Shown: positions 17,177 through 27,283, counted from the first letter of the stretch. The stretch: DNA of 64,000 nt from Bacteroidota bacterium (GCA_039821555.1 JBCBNX010000004.1:202616-266615); one strand, 5' to 3'. Numbers and translations are program-made. Notes: generated from the letters alone by a model not told the origin.

Positions 17177-18682
17177 CTAGCGGACGACGACGCGGCGGCT
17201 AGCCGTAATGGACGGTCCCTCGGCGCGGAGCACGTAGAGCCCCGGGGCCAGTCCGTGCGTCGGCACGGCGACGTCGGTGGTCTGCTGCGGCGCGACCACG
17301 CCGAGATCTACCGCGCGGACGGCGCGCCCGAGCACATCGTAGAGCACCACGCGGACGGACTGTGCCTCGGAGATCACGAGCGGAGCGCGGACGAGGCCGC
17401 CAGCGGGCGCGGGGTTGGGGTAGGCGGGGCCGAGCGTCGCGCGCTGCGCCAGCGGTCCCTCCTCCGCGGCGACCGCAAAGCCAGTGAAGACGTAGGCCGC
17501 TCCCGGTCCCTTGTTCGGTCCCAGCAGACGTCCAACGAGCGCGGTCGCGCCGTCGGTGCTGAGCGCTACCGCCGTGCCGAACTGGTCGTTATTCGTCCCG
17601 TCGCTGGGGACGAGCGTCGCCTGTTCCATCCACGTCGCGCCGTCGAAGGCGAACGCGTAGGCAGCGCCGGGACGGCCGGTGGTCGAGTTCGCCCCGCCGA
17701 GGGCTGTGCGGCCGTCGGGCGTGAGGGCCGCAGCAAACCCGAGCTGGTCGCCGGCCTGGGCGTCGCTCGCCACGAGGCGAGCCTGCCGCGCCCAGGTGGC
17801 GCCGCTGCGCGTGAAAACGTAGAGGGCGCCGCCGTCGCCGCTGGCCAGGCCGTCCTCCGACGAAGCGCCCACGAGGGCTGTAGTGCCGTCGCCGTCGAGC
17901 GCGACCGACTGACCGAACTGTGGGGACACGTCGATCTCGTCCGACGTGAAGAGGGCCTGCTCCGTCCAGGCATCGCCGGAGCGAGCGAAGACATAAGCTG
18001 CGCCGCCGTCGTCGCTGAAGCCGTTGCCGACGAGGGCGTAGGCGCCGTCGCCGCTAAGCGCGACCGACTGGCCGAAGAGCGCTAGCTGGGCCGCATCGCT
18101 GGCGGTCAGTTCGGCCGACTCGGTCCAGGTGTCGCCGCTGCGGGTGAAGACGTAGGCTGCGCCTGCGTTGCTGACGGCCGCGTCCGAGAGAAACGCTCCC
18201 ACGAGGACGACGCTGCCGTCGGCGCTCACGGCGAGCGCGTTGCCGAACTGGTCCTGGGGCGTCGCCGTCGCGGGGAGAATGGACGTCAAGAGCGTCCAGG
18301 CGTCGCCAGCGCGCTCGAAGACGTGCACCGCGGGGTTGGTGAAGCTGCGGCTCGTCACGAAGGCGAGCGTGCCGTCCCGGGTGAGCGCGACCGCTGCGCC
18401 GAAGTAGTCAATGACGGCCGGCGCTGGGGCGCGCAGTTCGGCCTGCAAGCGCCAGGTGCCGTTCTCCTGCACGTAGATGAACGCCGCCCCCTGCAGGTTG
18501 AGCTTGTTCTCGGCGCCGACGAGGGCAACGGTACCGTCGCCGCTGAGGGCAACCGTGCGGCCGAAAAAGTCGCCGGGGAAGCCGCCCATGCCGTTCGGGT
18601 CGGTGAGCTTGGCCTCCGTCTGGGCGAGGACCGGACCAGCGACGATGAGAAGAGCGACGAGGGCGGTGTAACGGAGGCGCAT
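17177..18682 (-). CDS. Secreted FG-GAP seven-bladed propeller protein, compact form
   Basis: A protein of 501 residues. The start at 18682 (MRLRYTALVALLIVAGPVLA) gives a normal signal peptide; the frame extends to 18727 without support. Seven repeats with FGxxVALSGDGxxALVGA cores run from about residue 35 to 420. A Por-type tail (GPAYPNPAPAGG ... GLYVLRAEGPS ... RRVVVR) follows directly, without the VQER units or the middle domain of the other two propeller proteins. No small secreted-protein gene precedes it. Each blade reads SGDG rather than DGD, so it is a distinct subgroup. Probably exported by type IX secretion. Divergent from the sigma-factor gene. Confidence 0.87.
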   Translation of the reverse strand: MRLRYTALVALLIVAGPVLAQTEAKLTDPNGMGGFPGDFFGRTVALSGDGTVALVGAENKLNLQGAAFIYVQENGTWRLQAELRAPAPAVIDYFGAAVALTRDGTLAFVTSRSFTNPAVHVFERAGDAWTLLTSILPATATPQDQFGNALAVSADGSVVLVGAFLSDAAVSNAGAAYVFTRSGDTWTESAELTASDAAQLALFGQSVALSGDGAYALVGNGFSDDGGAAYVFARSGDAWTEQALFTSDEIDVSPQFGQSVALDGDGTTALVGASSEDGLASGDGGALYVFTRSGATWARQARLVASDAQAGDQLGFAAALTPDGRTALGGANSTTGRPGAAYAFAFDGATWMEQATLVPSDGTNNDQFGTAVALSTDGATALVGRLLGPNKGPGAAYVFTGFAVAAEEGPLAQRATLGPAYPNPAPAGGLVRAPLVISEAQSVRVVLYDVLGRAVRAVDLGVVAPQQTTDVAVPTHGLAPGLYVLRAEGPSITASRRVVVR

Positions 18683-18968
18683 GGGTCGGAGAGCGAGCGG
18701 GAGAAAACGCCCCCAGGAGGGCGGCACACTCGTTTCTACCGGAATCGCGATACGAAGGGATCACGCGGGCTCACGCGGCCTGCGTCTACGGAGGTGTGAG
18801 GTGCCACAGCTGGTGATCCGAGTCGCACCGACGAATGCGTGAGAAGGCTGTCCAGACGCCCTGAAATCTTTCGCGCAACGCGCCATGCCCGCAGCGAAAC
18901 ATCAACCACGTCGCAGTGCATCCTCCCAGGGTGTGTGCGGTATGTTGCCGCGTTCCACCACCACGCCC

Positions 18969-19562
18969 ATGGACGACGCCTCCATCCCCGGTCTCCTCGC
19001 CGCCGCCGCCAACGGCGATGCGCAGGCCGTCGAGCAGCTCTACCCGCTCGTCTACGACGACCTCCGTCGCCGTGCTGCCCGCCAGCGCCGTGCGCTCCTC
19101 GGCGGGGCCACGCTCAACACGACGGCGATCGTCCACGAGTCGTACCTCAAGCTCGTCGCGAGCCCGCCGCAGGCCAACGACCGGGCGCACTTCTTGGCCA
19201 TCGCGGCGCGGGCCATGCGCCAGGTGCTCGTGAGCTACGCCGAGCAGCAGCGCGCTCAGAAGCGCGGCGGGGATGCTGCTCCTGTCGGGCTGGACGACGC
19301 GCCCACGGTCGCCAACGGCCAGGCCGAGGGGCGTGCCGACGACCTGCTGGCGCTCCACGCGGCCCTCGACCGCCTCGAAGTCGCCGTCGGCGAGCGCCCG
19401 GCCCGGATCGTCGAGTGCCGTTTCTTCGCTGGGCTGTCTGTAGACGAAACCGCTGCTGCGCTGGGCGTCTCGGCCCCGACCGTCAAGCGCGGCTGGCGGG
19501 CGGCGCGGGCCTGGCTCTACACGCAGCTGGAGACGGATATCCTGCACGATGCCAGCGGGTGA
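18969..19562 (+). CDS. ECF-like RNA polymerase sigma factor
   Basis: A protein of 197 residues starting at 18969 (MDDASIPGLLAAAANGDAQA). Region sigma-2 covers about 5-95, with the LNTTAIVHESYLKL and HFLAIAARAMRQVLV segments typical of the TIGR02999 (Sig-70_X6) group. Region sigma-4 covers about 130-185, with a helix-turn-helix around DETAAALGVSAPTVKRGWR. Members of this group are commonly encoded next to Ser/Thr kinases, and here the kinase gene follows in the same direction at 19738, so activation by phosphorylation is a reasonable inference. In-frame upstream starts to 18885 are possible, but sigma-2 alignment supports this one. The stop codon abuts a 15-bp tandem array. Confidence 0.92.
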   Translation: MDDASIPGLLAAAANGDAQAVEQLYPLVYDDLRRRAARQRRALLGGATLNTTAIVHESYLKLVASPPQANDRAHFLAIAARAMRQVLVSYAEQQRAQKRGGDAAPVGLDDAPTVANGQAEGRADDLLALHAALDRLEVAVGERPARIVECRFFAGLSVDETAAALGVSAPTVKRGWRAARAWLYTQLETDILHDASG

Positions 19563-19652
19563 GACGTGCCATGATGCGACGTGCCATGATGCGACGTGCC
19601 ATGATGCGACGTGCCATGATGCGACGTGCCATGATGCGACGTGCCATGATGC
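19563..19652 (+). repeat. 15-bp tandem array, six perfect copies
   Basis: Six perfect copies of GACGTGCCATGATGC begin on the base after the TGA of the sigma-factor gene, in the 175-base gap before the kinase gene. Each unit carries an ATG. The unit shares GAC-N-TGCC with the array at 51436, which also begins directly after a TGA. Confidence 0.95.
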
Positions 19653-19737
19653 AAGGCGCGACGGTCCTCGGTGATCTCTCCACGCACCGGTTACGGTAGA
19701 GCATGATGACGCCCCTTTCCTTTTGGCTCCCTCCTGC

Positions 19738-22287
19738 ATGAACGCTGACCGCTGGAACGAAATCGAGCGCCTGCTAGACGAGGCGGCGGCGTTGCCGTCC
19801 TCGGAGCGCGCCGCGTATCTGCAGGAGGCAACGTCGGACGCCAGCCTCCGCACGGAGGTCGAGGCGCTGCTGGCGGCGGACGCCGAGGCCGTGGTCTACT
19901 TCGCGGATCTGGGCGAGGCACTCGCGGACGGTGCGCTAGGGGCGGACCCTGCGCTCGGCAGCAAGGTCGGGCGTTGGCGGCTCGTCGAGCGCGTGGGGCG
20001 CGGCGGCATGGGCACGGTCTACCGCGCCGAGCGCGCCGACGGCGTCGTAGAGCAGACCGCCGCGCTGAAGCTCCTTGACACGATGCGGCCGGACGTGGTC
20101 GCGCGGTTTGCGCAGGAGCGGCAGATCCTCGCTCGCCTCGACCACCCCAGCATCGCCCGGCTCCTCGACGGCGGGGCCACGCCCGAGGGACGGCCCTACC
20201 TCGTGATGGAGTTCGTCGAGGGGGTGCCGATCACCGACTACGCCGCACAGCAGCGGCTCTCCGTGGACGCCCGCCTCGCGCTCTTCGGCGACGTGTGCGC
20301 GGCGGTCCAGCACGCGCACCAGAGCCTCGTCGTCCACCGCGACCTCAAGCCATCCAACGTGCTGGTGACCCCAGAGGGGCGGGTGAAGCTGCTCGACTTC
20401 GGCATTGCTCGGTTGCTAGAACCGGGGGACGATGACACGCTCACGCGCACGGAGCAGCGGCTCCTCACGCCGGAGTATGCCGCCCCCGAGCAGGTGCGGG
20501 GCGAGGCCATCACAACGGCCACCGATGTTTACGCGCTCGGTGTGCTGCTCTACGAGTTGCTCGCGGGCACGCGGCCCTTCGATCTTCCCCAGAAGGTGCT
20601 CCACGAGGTCGCGCGGGTGATCGTCGAGGAGGAGCCCGAGCGGCCGAGCACCGCCGTCACGCGCGCTGACGTGCTAACGCTCGCCGGGCCGGCCCAGACA
20701 CTGCGCCGACGCCTCGCAGGCGACCTCGACCAGATCTGCCTCAAGGCACTCCGCAAGGCGCCCGCGCGCCGCTACGCCACGCCTGACGCGCTCGCCCGCG
20801 ACGTGCAGCGTCACCTCGACGGGCACCCCGTGGAGGCCCGGCCCGACTCGGTGGGCTACCGCTTCGGGCGCTACGTCCGCCGCCACCGCCAGGGCCTCGC
20901 GTTCGCCGCCGTGTTGCTCCTCGCCGCGATGGCCTTCGGTGCGTGGCACGTGCAGCGGCTTCGCACCGAGCGCGACCGCGCCGAGCGCATGGCCGCCTAC
21001 ACCATCGACCTCTTCACGACCATCGACCCGCTCGAAGCGGAGTCGCTGCCGCCCGACGTGCCCTTCGCGGAGGTGCTCCGGCTCGCCACGGACCGCGCCG
21101 AGCGCGACCTCGACGGGACCGACCGCTTCGAACTGCTGCGGGTCCTCGGCCGCACCCGCAGGTCGCTCGGCGACACCACGTATGCCTTCGCGCAGCACCT
21201 CTACCGGCGCGCGGTCGCGGATTTTGGCCCGGCGAGCGTGCAGGTAGCCCAGGCGTCTTCCGAGCGTGCGTGGATGGCGATGCGATACGAAGCGCACGAG
21301 GTCGCAGACTCCCTGTTTCGAGAGAGCCTGGACCGCTGGGAGGCACACGCGTCCTCCCATCCGGCTGGCCAGGCTAGCGCCCACAGCGACTACGGGTTCT
21401 TCCTGAAGCGGTCCCCGGGTCGGAACGAAGAGGCCGAACTCCACCTTGCTCGGGCCGTGGAGGTCTACCGGGCGCTCGGCGAGAGCGAGCACGAAAGCCT
21501 CGCCACCGCGCTGCAGCACTATGCTACCGTGCTGGCAGGGCTAGAGCGCTACGAAGAAGCGGTCGCGGCCGTCGAGGAATCGGTCCAACTGAGCCGGGGC
21601 CTCTACGGCGAGGCGCACGCAAGCTTCGGGCTGGCCCTCGCCAACGCGGCCACGGTAGCGGGGAGCCGCGGCGATGAGGCAGAGACCGCCCGGCTCAACC
21701 GCGCGGCCCTGGATGCGTTTACTGCCGGAGGCCTGCCCGACGATCACGAGCTCGTCCTGCAAGTCCTCAGCAACCTCGGAGCGACCACGGACGACCCGGC
21801 GGAGGCTGTCCGTGTGCACCGACGCGTTCTCGCCGTCCGAGGATCTCGGGGGGAAGTGGACGCCGATCACCCCAGCGTGCTCCAAAACCTCGGGGCAGCC
21901 TTGAGGAAGGCAGGCGAGCGGGAGGCCGCCATTGACATGCTCCAGCGTGCCCGGGCGGCCTACCTCGCCTCCGACAGGCCCGCGACACACCAGACAAGCT
22001 TCCCGCTCCTGACGCTGGCTCGGCTACACCTCGATGCTGGTCAGCCTGCGGTGGCGCAGCCCTACGCTGACACGGCCGCGCGCGAACTCACCGAGCGACT
22101 CGGTGCCGCGCACGGCATCACGCAGTTCGCAGCGGGCTTGCAAGCCTGGGCCGATCTCGAACTGGACGCCTCCGAAGAGGCGGCAGTGCGCCTCCAGGCT
22201 GCTATCGATGCGTTGGAAGACGTGACCTGGATGGCCAGCCGCCGCGACGCGCTCGTGGTCGCGGTAGGGCGGCGGACAGGGTCGTGA
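19738..22287 (+). CDS. Transmembrane Ser/Thr protein kinase with TPR domain, downstream of sigma factor
   Basis: A protein of 849 residues starting at 19738 (MNADRWNEIERLLDEA). The kinase domain aligns with the paralogue at 11765 almost column for column: GRGGMGTVY (88-96), Lys111, HRDLKPSN (200-207), DFG (220-222) and YAAPEQVRGEA in the activation segment. A TM helix at about 387-406 is followed by a predicted periplasmic TPR region (segments such as YEEAVAAVEESVQLS, EREAAIDMLQRARAA). With the sigma factor 175 bases upstream it likely forms a sensor-kinase/sigma module in which the kinase phosphorylates or otherwise switches the sigma factor. The C-terminal halves of the two kinases have diverged much more than the kinase domains, consistent with different input signals. 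Confidence 0.92.
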   Translation: MNADRWNEIERLLDEAAALPSSERAAYLQEATSDASLRTEVEALLAADAEAVVYFADLGEALADGALGADPALGSKVGRWRLVERVGRGGMGTVYRAERADGVVEQTAALKLLDTMRPDVVARFAQERQILARLDHPSIARLLDGGATPEGRPYLVMEFVEGVPITDYAAQQRLSVDARLALFGDVCAAVQHAHQSLVVHRDLKPSNVLVTPEGRVKLLDFGIARLLEPGDDDTLTRTEQRLLTPEYAAPEQVRGEAITTATDVYALGVLLYELLAGTRPFDLPQKVLHEVARVIVEEEPERPSTAVTRADVLTLAGPAQTLRRRLAGDLDQICLKALRKAPARRYATPDALARDVQRHLDGHPVEARPDSVGYRFGRYVRRHRQGLAFAAVLLLAAMAFGAWHVQRLRTERDRAERMAAYTIDLFTTIDPLEAESLPPDVPFAEVLRLATDRAERDLDGTDRFELLRVLGRTRRSLGDTTYAFAQHLYRRAVADFGPASVQVAQASSERAWMAMRYEAHEVADSLFRESLDRWEAHASSHPAGQASAHSDYGFFLKRSPGRNEEAELHLARAVEVYRALGESEHESLATALQHYATVLAGLERYEEAVAAVEESVQLSRGLYGEAHASFGLALANAATVAGSRGDEAETARLNRAALDAFTAGGLPDDHELVLQVLSNLGATTDDPAEAVRVHRRVLAVRGSRGEVDADHPSVLQNLGAALRKAGEREAAIDMLQRARAAYLASDRPATHQTSFPLLTLARLHLDAGQPAVAQPYADTAARELTERLGAAHGITQFAAGLQAWADLELDASEEAAVRLQAAIDALEDVTWMASRRDALVVAVGRRTGS

Positions 22288-22306
22288 GCGTGAAGTTGCA
22301 GGCTGC

Positions 22307-24706
22307 CTACTCGTAGCGCAGGCTCCGCACGGGGTCGGCGGTGGCGGCCCGGAGCGCGTGCACGCTCACCGCAAGGAGGGTGAGCGCTATCGCGACGAAG
22401 CCCGTGACCAGGAAGAGCCCTGGCCCTAGTTCGATGCGGTAGACGAAGTCGTCGAGCCAGCGGCGCAGGCCGACATAGGCAACCGGCGCAGCGATCACGA
22501 ACGCGAGCACGACGAGCTTGACGAGGTCGGCGGAGATCAGCGCCACGATCTGAGCCACTGTTGCGCCGAGCACTTTGCGGATGCCGATCTCTTTGGTCCG
22601 CTGGGCCGTCATGAACGTCGTCAGTCCCACGAGTCCGAGCCCAGCCACGAGCAGCGCCAGCGCTGTCAGCACGCCGAAGAGCCGCCCCAACTGCACATCG
22701 TCGGCGTACATCCGCGCGTAGGCATCGTCCACGAACTCATACGTGAAGGGATAGGCTGGCGCGGCGGTCGCCATCGTGGCCTCTAGGTGATCGAGCGTCT
22801 CTGGGACCTGGGTGGGGTCGACCTTCACGAGGAGGCGCGATACCCAATTCCCGTTGTTGTAGAGCGCGAGCGGCGCCACGGGTTGCCGGAACGAGAGGAA
22901 GTTGAAGTCCTTAACGACGCCGACGATGGGCATCTCCCAGCCGTGCACGTCGATCCAGCGGCCGACGGCTGTTTCCCAGCCGAGTTCGCGCGCGAGCGTC
23001 TCGTTGATGAGCGCGCCGCCATTGTCAGCCTCGTGCCCTTCGATGAAGTCGCGTCCCTCGACGATCTCCAGCCCGAAGGCGTCCACGAAGCCAGGTCGCA
23101 CGGCCGAGTTGAACACGCCGACCCGCTCGCCCTCGTCGACACCCTCCCAGCGCGTCATGCCGGACTGTCCGATGATCCGCGTGGGGCTGTGCTGCGAGGC
23201 CGTCACGGCGAGGACGCCGGTGTGCTCGTGCAGCGTCTCCTTCAGCGCGTCATACTGCCGGACGGTCGCGCGGTCTTCGAGCGGGAGGGCGACGACCTGC
23301 GCGCGGTCGAGGCCCGTCCGTGCGGTCTGGACGTAGCGCACCTGCTGGTGTACGGCGAGCGTCCCGGCGAGCAGCGCCGTCGTGACGGCGAACTGCCCGA
23401 CCACGAGGCTGTTGCGGAAGAAGCGCCCGCGACCAGGGCGGCTCCCCTGCATGGCCCGCGCCGGCTGCAGGCGAGCGAGGACGAGGGACGGATAGCCGCC
23501 GGCGAGCACCCCCACCACCAAACCGAGTACCGCCATCATGCCCCAGAACGCGGGCGTGGCGACCACGGCCAGCGAGAGGTCGCGTGCGACGAGGTCGCTG
23601 AAGGTCGGGAGCGCGGCTTGCGCCAGCGCTACGGCCAGCCCGAGCGCCACAAACGTCACGAGCAGGGCCTCGGTGAGAAACTGCCCGGCGAGTTGTGCCT
23701 GCCCAGCGCCGAGCACCTTGCGCACGCCCACTTCCTGTGCTCGCGTCGCCCCGCGCGCCGTGGCAAGGTTGGTGTAGTTCACGCACGCCAACAGCAGGAT
23801 TAGCACGCCGATGGCCGCCACCAGCCACACATAGCGCTCGCTCCCGCCCACGCCTAGCTCGAAGTTGAGGTCGGAGCGGAGGTGGAGGTCGGTGAGCGGC
23901 TGCGTGAAGAAGACCGTCAGCCGCTCCGGGTTCTCCCGGAAGAAGTCGAGGGGCGCGATGTAGGTCTGGGCGAACGCGTCGAGCGCGGGCGTGAGGTCGT
24001 CCGGCGTTGCGTCCGGGCGGAGCAGGGCGTAGGTGTGGTAGTCGCTGCTGCCCCAGCGGTCCCGCTCGACGGTCCGGGTGTAGTACTCCGAGGTCGTCAT
24101 CGCCAACAGGAAGTCGAAGGCGAGGTGGCTGTTGCTCGGCGCTTCGGCGACGATGCCGGTGACGGTGAGCGCAGCCGCGTCGTCGCCGAGGCGCCCGTCG
24201 AGCGTTTGCCCGAGCGGATTGGTGTCGCCGAAGTAGGCGCGGGCCGTCGACGCGGTGAGGACGACGGAGTTGGGCTCCGCGAGGGCGGTCGCTGGGTCCC
24301 CGTCGAGGAGATCGAAGGTGAAGACGTCGAAGAAGTGGCGGGTCGCGAAGAGGCCGTCGCGGTAGGCGCGCGTGTCCGGGTCCGTGCCCAGGAGCGCCTC
24401 CACGGCCTGCACCTGCGCCGCGCGCTCGACCTCCGGTACGTCGCGCATCAGCGCCTCCGCCAGCGGGGCCGGCGTGAGCGCATAGCGGCTCGTCCCCATG
24501 AACTCGGAGCCAGGCTCGTCCTTCGCCACCCGCACGATGCGGTCGGCGTGCTCGTGAAAGCGGTCGTAGCTCAGTTCGTGCCGCACGTAGAGGCCCGTCA
24601 GGAGCGCGCAGGCCAGTCCCACAGCCAGCCCGACGACGTTGAGGAGCGTCGTCCCACGTTGGGCGCGCAGGCCCCGGAGGGCGACGAGGAGGTAGTTCTT
24701 GAGCAT
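22307..24706 (-). CDS. FtsX/MacB-type ABC transporter permease
   Basis: A protein of 799 residues starting MLKNYLLVALRGLRAQRGT. TM1 near 20-42, MacB-like periplasmic domain to about residue 275, a TM block with AQEVGVRKVLGAGQAQL, a second periplasmic domain, and C-terminal TM helices with TKEIGIRKVLGAT. It ends in DPVRSLRYE. Last gene of the five-permease minus-strand array; the gap to the upstream permease (150 bases) carries a 16-bp tandem array rather than a promoter block. Tail-to-tail with the kinase gene, 19 bases apart. Substrate and ATPase unknown. Confidence 0.94.
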   Translation of the reverse strand: MLKNYLLVALRGLRAQRGTTLLNVVGLAVGLACALLTGLYVRHELSYDRFHEHADRIVRVAKDEPGSEFMGTSRYALTPAPLAEALMRDVPEVERAAQVQAVEALLGTDPDTRAYRDGLFATRHFFDVFTFDLLDGDPATALAEPNSVVLTASTARAYFGDTNPLGQTLDGRLGDDAAALTVTGIVAEAPSNSHLAFDFLLAMTTSEYYTRTVERDRWGSSDYHTYALLRPDATPDDLTPALDAFAQTYIAPLDFFRENPERLTVFFTQPLTDLHLRSDLNFELGVGGSERYVWLVAAIGVLILLLACVNYTNLATARGATRAQEVGVRKVLGAGQAQLAGQFLTEALLVTFVALGLAVALAQAALPTFSDLVARDLSLAVVATPAFWGMMAVLGLVVGVLAGGYPSLVLARLQPARAMQGSRPGRGRFFRNSLVVGQFAVTTALLAGTLAVHQQVRYVQTARTGLDRAQVVALPLEDRATVRQYDALKETLHEHTGVLAVTASQHSPTRIIGQSGMTRWEGVDEGERVGVFNSAVRPGFVDAFGLEIVEGRDFIEGHEADNGGALINETLARELGWETAVGRWIDVHGWEMPIVGVVKDFNFLSFRQPVAPLALYNNGNWVSRLLVKVDPTQVPETLDHLEATMATAAPAYPFTYEFVDDAYARMYADDVQLGRLFGVLTALALLVAGLGLVGLTTFMTAQRTKEIGIRKVLGATVAQIVALISADLVKLVVLAFVIAAPVAYVGLRRWLDDFVYRIELGPGLFLVTGFVAIALTLLAVSVHALRAATADPVRSLRYE

Positions 24707-24771
24707 GACCGCAGGGCAGACGTGTGCGAAGAGGGGCGGTCGCAGCCCCGGACGATCGCCCGGGACCTAGC

Positions 24772-24835
24772 GACAGAGGCGAAGTGCGACAGAGGCGAAG
24801 TGCGACAGAGGCGAAGTGCGACAGAGGCGAAGTGC
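24772..24835. repeat. 16-bp tandem array, four perfect copies
   Basis: Four perfect copies of GACAGAGGCGAAGTGC in the gap between two permease genes, ending 21 bases from the stop codon of the upstream permease (24857). Confidence 0.95.
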
Positions 24836-24856
24836 GGGAGCAGGGAAGAGCAAAGG

Positions 24857-27283
24857 CTACTCGTAGCGAAGGCTACGCACGGGGTCGGCCGTCGCCGCCC
24901 GCAGCGCCTGCACGCTCACCGCCGCCAGCGCGATCACGAGCGCACCCCCGCCCGCCACCAGGAACAGCCCCGGCCCGAGGTCGATGCGGTAGGCGAAGTC
25001 CGCTAGCCACCGCTGCATCACCGCATACCCGATGGGCGCGGCCACGAGAAAGGCCACCGCGACGAGCTTCACGAAGTCGAGCGAGAGCAGACGCACGAGC
25101 CCAAGCACATCCGCGCCGAGCACCTTGCGGATGCCGATCTCCTTCGTCCGCTGCTCCGCGGCGAAGGCGGCGAGACCGAAGAGACCGAGCGTGGCGATGA
25201 GCAGCGCGGCAATGGTGAAGAAGCCGAAGGTCTGTCCGAGGCGGCGGTCGGCGCTGTAGAGCTTGTCGAACTCCGCGTCGAGGAACTGCACCTCGACGGG
25301 GTAGTCGGTGAACGTGGCGACGTGCGCTTCCAACGCTGCCATGGTTGCAGGAAGGTCGCCTGGTTGAACGCGCGCGGTGACGTAGCTCACCCAGAACGGC
25401 TCCAGCCGAATCATGATGGGCGCGATGGGCAGGTGCATCGAGTGCTGGTGGAAGTCCTGCACCACGCCGATGATCGTAAAGTGCTGGTCGTTGCGACTGA
25501 TCCACCGGCCGACGGCCTCCTGCGGCGTCCAGCCCATGTCGCGCACCGCCGTCTCGTTGAGGAGGAGCACCAGGCTCGTGTCCGCGTCGATGGCGCGGTC
25601 GAACGAGCGACCGGCCACGAGGTCGAGGCCGAATACGTCGAGCACGTCATGTGTGGTGGGCATCTGGTAGAACGTCATGTCCTCCTCCAGGCTCTCCGGG
25701 TGTCCCTCCCAGGTGTCTAGGCTGGTGCTGGAACTGATGCTCGTGGGCAGCTCGCCCACCGATGCCGTGGTGACTACCGAGGGGTGCGTGCTCCAGCGCG
25801 CCTCGATCGAGGCGACATGCTCGCGGAGGCTCCAGTCGGCGAGGCGCATCGTGACCACGTTTTCACGCTCGTAGCCGGGGTCACTCTGCGAGACAAACCG
25901 GAGCTGCTGGAAGACAACGAGGCTGCCCACCACCAGCACGATAGACGCGGCATACTGCCCGACGATGAGCACGCGCTGGAGCAGCGGGCGCGACCGGCTC
26001 CCCCGCACGGTGCCTTTGAGTACCTGCATCGGCTCCAGCCGCGCCATGAAGAGCGCCGGGTAGCTGCCTGCCACCACGCCGACGGCACCCACGAGCAGCA
26101 CGAGGCCTGGTACGAGCCAGCCGCTCCCGTAGTCAACCGAGAGCGGACGCTCGACGAGGTCGCCGAACACGGGGAGGAGCGCGTGGACGAGCACGAGCGC
26201 CAGCACGAGTGCCAGCGCGGCCATCAGCACCGACTCGCCGAGAAACTGCGCGACGATCTGAGCCCGCCTCCCTCCGATGGCCTTGCGTACGCCGACCTCC
26301 TGCGCGCGCTTAATCGACCGCGCAACGGCGAGGTTGGTGTAGTTGACGCACGCCAGCAGCAGGATCACAAGCCCGATGAAGCCGAAGAGCCACACCATGC
26401 CCTCGTTCCCCGGCGTCCCGATGTCGAAGTTGATGTCCGACCGGAGATGCACATCGGCGAAGGCCTGCACCTCGTACTGGTTGCGGTCTTCCTGCGGCGT
26501 GTCAGGCGAGTTCCACTCGTTCGAGCCGTCGTAGAGGTTGCGCGCGAGGAGGTCCGGCATCTGGGCGTCCAGGGCGGCCGGGTCCGCGCCGTCGGCGAGC
26601 GTGAAGAAGGTTTGCCACGAGTTGTTGTTCCAGCGCTCTAGGTCGGCCGTGAAGTTGCGCTGGGAGAGGATGGCAGCGAGGAAGGTGTACTGCACCGTGC
26701 TCGCCTCGGGCGGCGCACCCACGATGCCCGTGACGGTGAAGTCGTTCTCGCCGTCGAGGCGTACGGTCTGGCCCAGCACACTCTGGTCCGACAGCGCGGC
26801 CTCGCCGAAGAGCTTGGCCGCGACGTCCTCGGTGAGCACGACCGACTCCGGTTCGGCGAGCGCCGTAGCGGGGTCGCCCTGGAGAAGCGGGAAGCCCTCG
26901 AAGACGGCGAAGAAATCGGCACTTGCCCAGAGGCCTTTCTTGTAGGTGTGCGTGTCGTCCACGCTTAGCAGCGCCCCGTAGTACGTAAACGTGGTCGCAT
27001 GCGTCACGTCGGGGTAGTCGGCCACGAGCGCGCCTGCCAGCGGCGCGGGCGTCACGGCGAAGCGGTCCGACCCCATGAACATGTTGCCGGGCTGCTGCTG
27101 CACGACCCGGTGGATGCGGTCGAGGTTGGGGTGGACCTGGTCGTAGTCGACCTCGTGCTGCACATACGCCATGATGAGCAGGAAGCAGGCCAGCCCGAGC
27201 GCGAGCCCGAGCACGTTGATGGCGGCGTAGCTCTTCTGACGACGCAGGGTGCGCAGCGCGATGAGGAGGTAGTTCTTCAGCAT
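24857..27283 (-). CDS. FtsX/MacB-type ABC transporter permease
   Basis: A protein of 808 residues. The start at 27283 (MLKNYLLIALRTLRRQKSY) aligns with the paralogues; the frame is open to 27829, but that part is antisense to the next permease and has no domain. It has the same two-periplasmic-domain layout, AQEVGVRKAIGGRRAQI in the middle, TKEIGIRKVLGAD near the C-terminus, and ends in DPVRSLRYE. First gene of a minus-strand unit with 22307-24706, judged from promoter block B at 27372-27456 and the larger (209-base) upstream gap. Confidence 0.94.
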   Translation of the reverse strand: MLKNYLLIALRTLRRQKSYAAINVLGLALGLACFLLIMAYVQHEVDYDQVHPNLDRIHRVVQQQPGNMFMGSDRFAVTPAPLAGALVADYPDVTHATTFTYYGALLSVDDTHTYKKGLWASADFFAVFEGFPLLQGDPATALAEPESVVLTEDVAAKLFGEAALSDQSVLGQTVRLDGENDFTVTGIVGAPPEASTVQYTFLAAILSQRNFTADLERWNNNSWQTFFTLADGADPAALDAQMPDLLARNLYDGSNEWNSPDTPQEDRNQYEVQAFADVHLRSDINFDIGTPGNEGMVWLFGFIGLVILLLACVNYTNLAVARSIKRAQEVGVRKAIGGRRAQIVAQFLGESVLMAALALVLALVLVHALLPVFGDLVERPLSVDYGSGWLVPGLVLLVGAVGVVAGSYPALFMARLEPMQVLKGTVRGSRSRPLLQRVLIVGQYAASIVLVVGSLVVFQQLRFVSQSDPGYERENVVTMRLADWSLREHVASIEARWSTHPSVVTTASVGELPTSISSSTSLDTWEGHPESLEEDMTFYQMPTTHDVLDVFGLDLVAGRSFDRAIDADTSLVLLLNETAVRDMGWTPQEAVGRWISRNDQHFTIIGVVQDFHQHSMHLPIAPIMIRLEPFWVSYVTARVQPGDLPATMAALEAHVATFTDYPVEVQFLDAEFDKLYSADRRLGQTFGFFTIAALLIATLGLFGLAAFAAEQRTKEIGIRKVLGADVLGLVRLLSLDFVKLVAVAFLVAAPIGYAVMQRWLADFAYRIDLGPGLFLVAGGGALVIALAAVSVQALRAATADPVRSLRYE

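Noticed and set aside
19563-19652. Tandem array considered as CRISPR
   Set aside because: Units are 15 bp with no spacers between and no cas genes; the same applies to the arrays at 24772, 51436 and 62480.
24707-24760. TGTGCG half-site near 24722 upstream of the permease at 22307-24706
   Set aside because: TGTGCG-AAGA is followed by GGGGCG rather than CGCACA, and no TTGG-N8-TTGYG lies at the expected distance.
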